From: Candidatus Planktophila vernalis
GTDB taxonomy: Bacteria > Actinomycetota > Actinomycetes > Nanopelagicales > Nanopelagicaceae
Direction of reading: 5' to 3'
Assembly (NCBI RefSeq): GCF_002288185.1
Contig: NZ_CP016776.1
Coordinates: 1,054,001 to 1,118,000, forward strand
DNA length: 64,000 nucleotides
The translations under genes and the position numbers were made by a program. The notes beneath the pieces were generated by a model that had not been told where the DNA came from, ran no database searches, and was given only the letters and a program-made list of their open reading frames with translations. Below are positions 63,998 to 64,000 of the stretch, one piece after another (the first letter of the stretch is position 1; every line of letters begins with the position of its first letter).

Positions 63998-64000
63998 TGC

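Overview
The window is a gene-dense piece of an actinobacterial chromosome (about 66 protein genes, no gap above about 180 bases, no RNA genes, mobile elements, prophage or CRISPR seen). Actinobacterial markers include a WhiB protein, the mycothiol gene mshB, MoeZ, DUF3499, DUF3117, DUF6113, DUF3017, the succinylase lysine pathway (dapC, dapD) and an acyl-CoA carboxylase with epsilon subunit. Several blocks follow the mycobacterial gene order (pmm/DUF3499/whiB2/manC; fdxA/dapC/mshB; mrp/tatB/htrA/O-methyltransferase/dapD; purE/purK/birA/accD/accE/maf/accA/punA/pmmB/add/deoA/cdd). GC is clearly below 50 % by eye, genes overlap by 1-4 bases, and many messages look leaderless. Together with heavy investment in nucleoside uptake this suggests a streamlined freshwater actinobacterium of the acI/Nanopelagicales kind; that placement is inference.

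Layout. 1-10.2 kb (minus strand): partial ahcY, then phosphomannomutase, DUF3499, DUF5719, a giant membrane glycosyltransferase, WhiB, a sugar nucleotidyltransferase, dapC and fdxA. 10.3-16.3 kb: a small SH3-like protein with cysS, mshB/moeZ on the opposite strand, a TetR regulator and a DEAD-box helicase preceded by a tiny leaderless ORF. 16.3-25.8 kb: MarC, PHP phosphoesterase, EamA, Mrp, TatB, HtrA, O-methyltransferase, leucyl aminopeptidase, DUF3117, a sigma-region-4-only protein, SRPBCC, LOG, dapD. 25.7-32.4 kb: an envelope polysaccharide block (SpoIID/LytB, Wzm/Wzt-like ABC exporter, glycosyltransferase, LCP ligase, UDP-glucose dehydrogenase). 32.4-34.8 kb: purE, purK, birA.

34.8-55.4 kb is the most coherent part. 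A nine-gene plus-strand operon runs from acyl-CoA carboxylase into purine nucleoside phosphorylase, a phosphopentomutase candidate, deoxyribose-phosphate aldolase, aldehyde dehydrogenase and a truncated aldehyde dehydrogenase-like protein. Facing it is an eight-gene minus-strand operon encoding a BMP-type nucleoside ABC importer, cytidine deaminase, thymidine phosphorylase, adenosine deaminase and, unexpectedly, a cytochrome P450. Between them lie a divergent nucleoside hydrolase/ribokinase pair. Together they can import nucleosides, deaminate or phosphorolyse them, and send the (deoxy)ribose into central carbon metabolism.

55.6-64 kb: trpS, a CNNM/CorC membrane protein, an orphan MsmK/UgpC-type sugar ABC ATPase ending at a strong bidirectional terminator, then icd, mdh, DUF3017, folD and purH on the minus strand.

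The strongest non-coding signals are a recurring TANNNT hexamer 6-7 bases before start codons (fourteen starts), two divergent gene pairs whose start codons are 19 bases apart around one shared symmetric -10 element, a perfect 14-base palindrome over the predicted whiB -10, and a 15-bp hairpin with a T tract between the nucleoside-binding protein and the rest of its operon.
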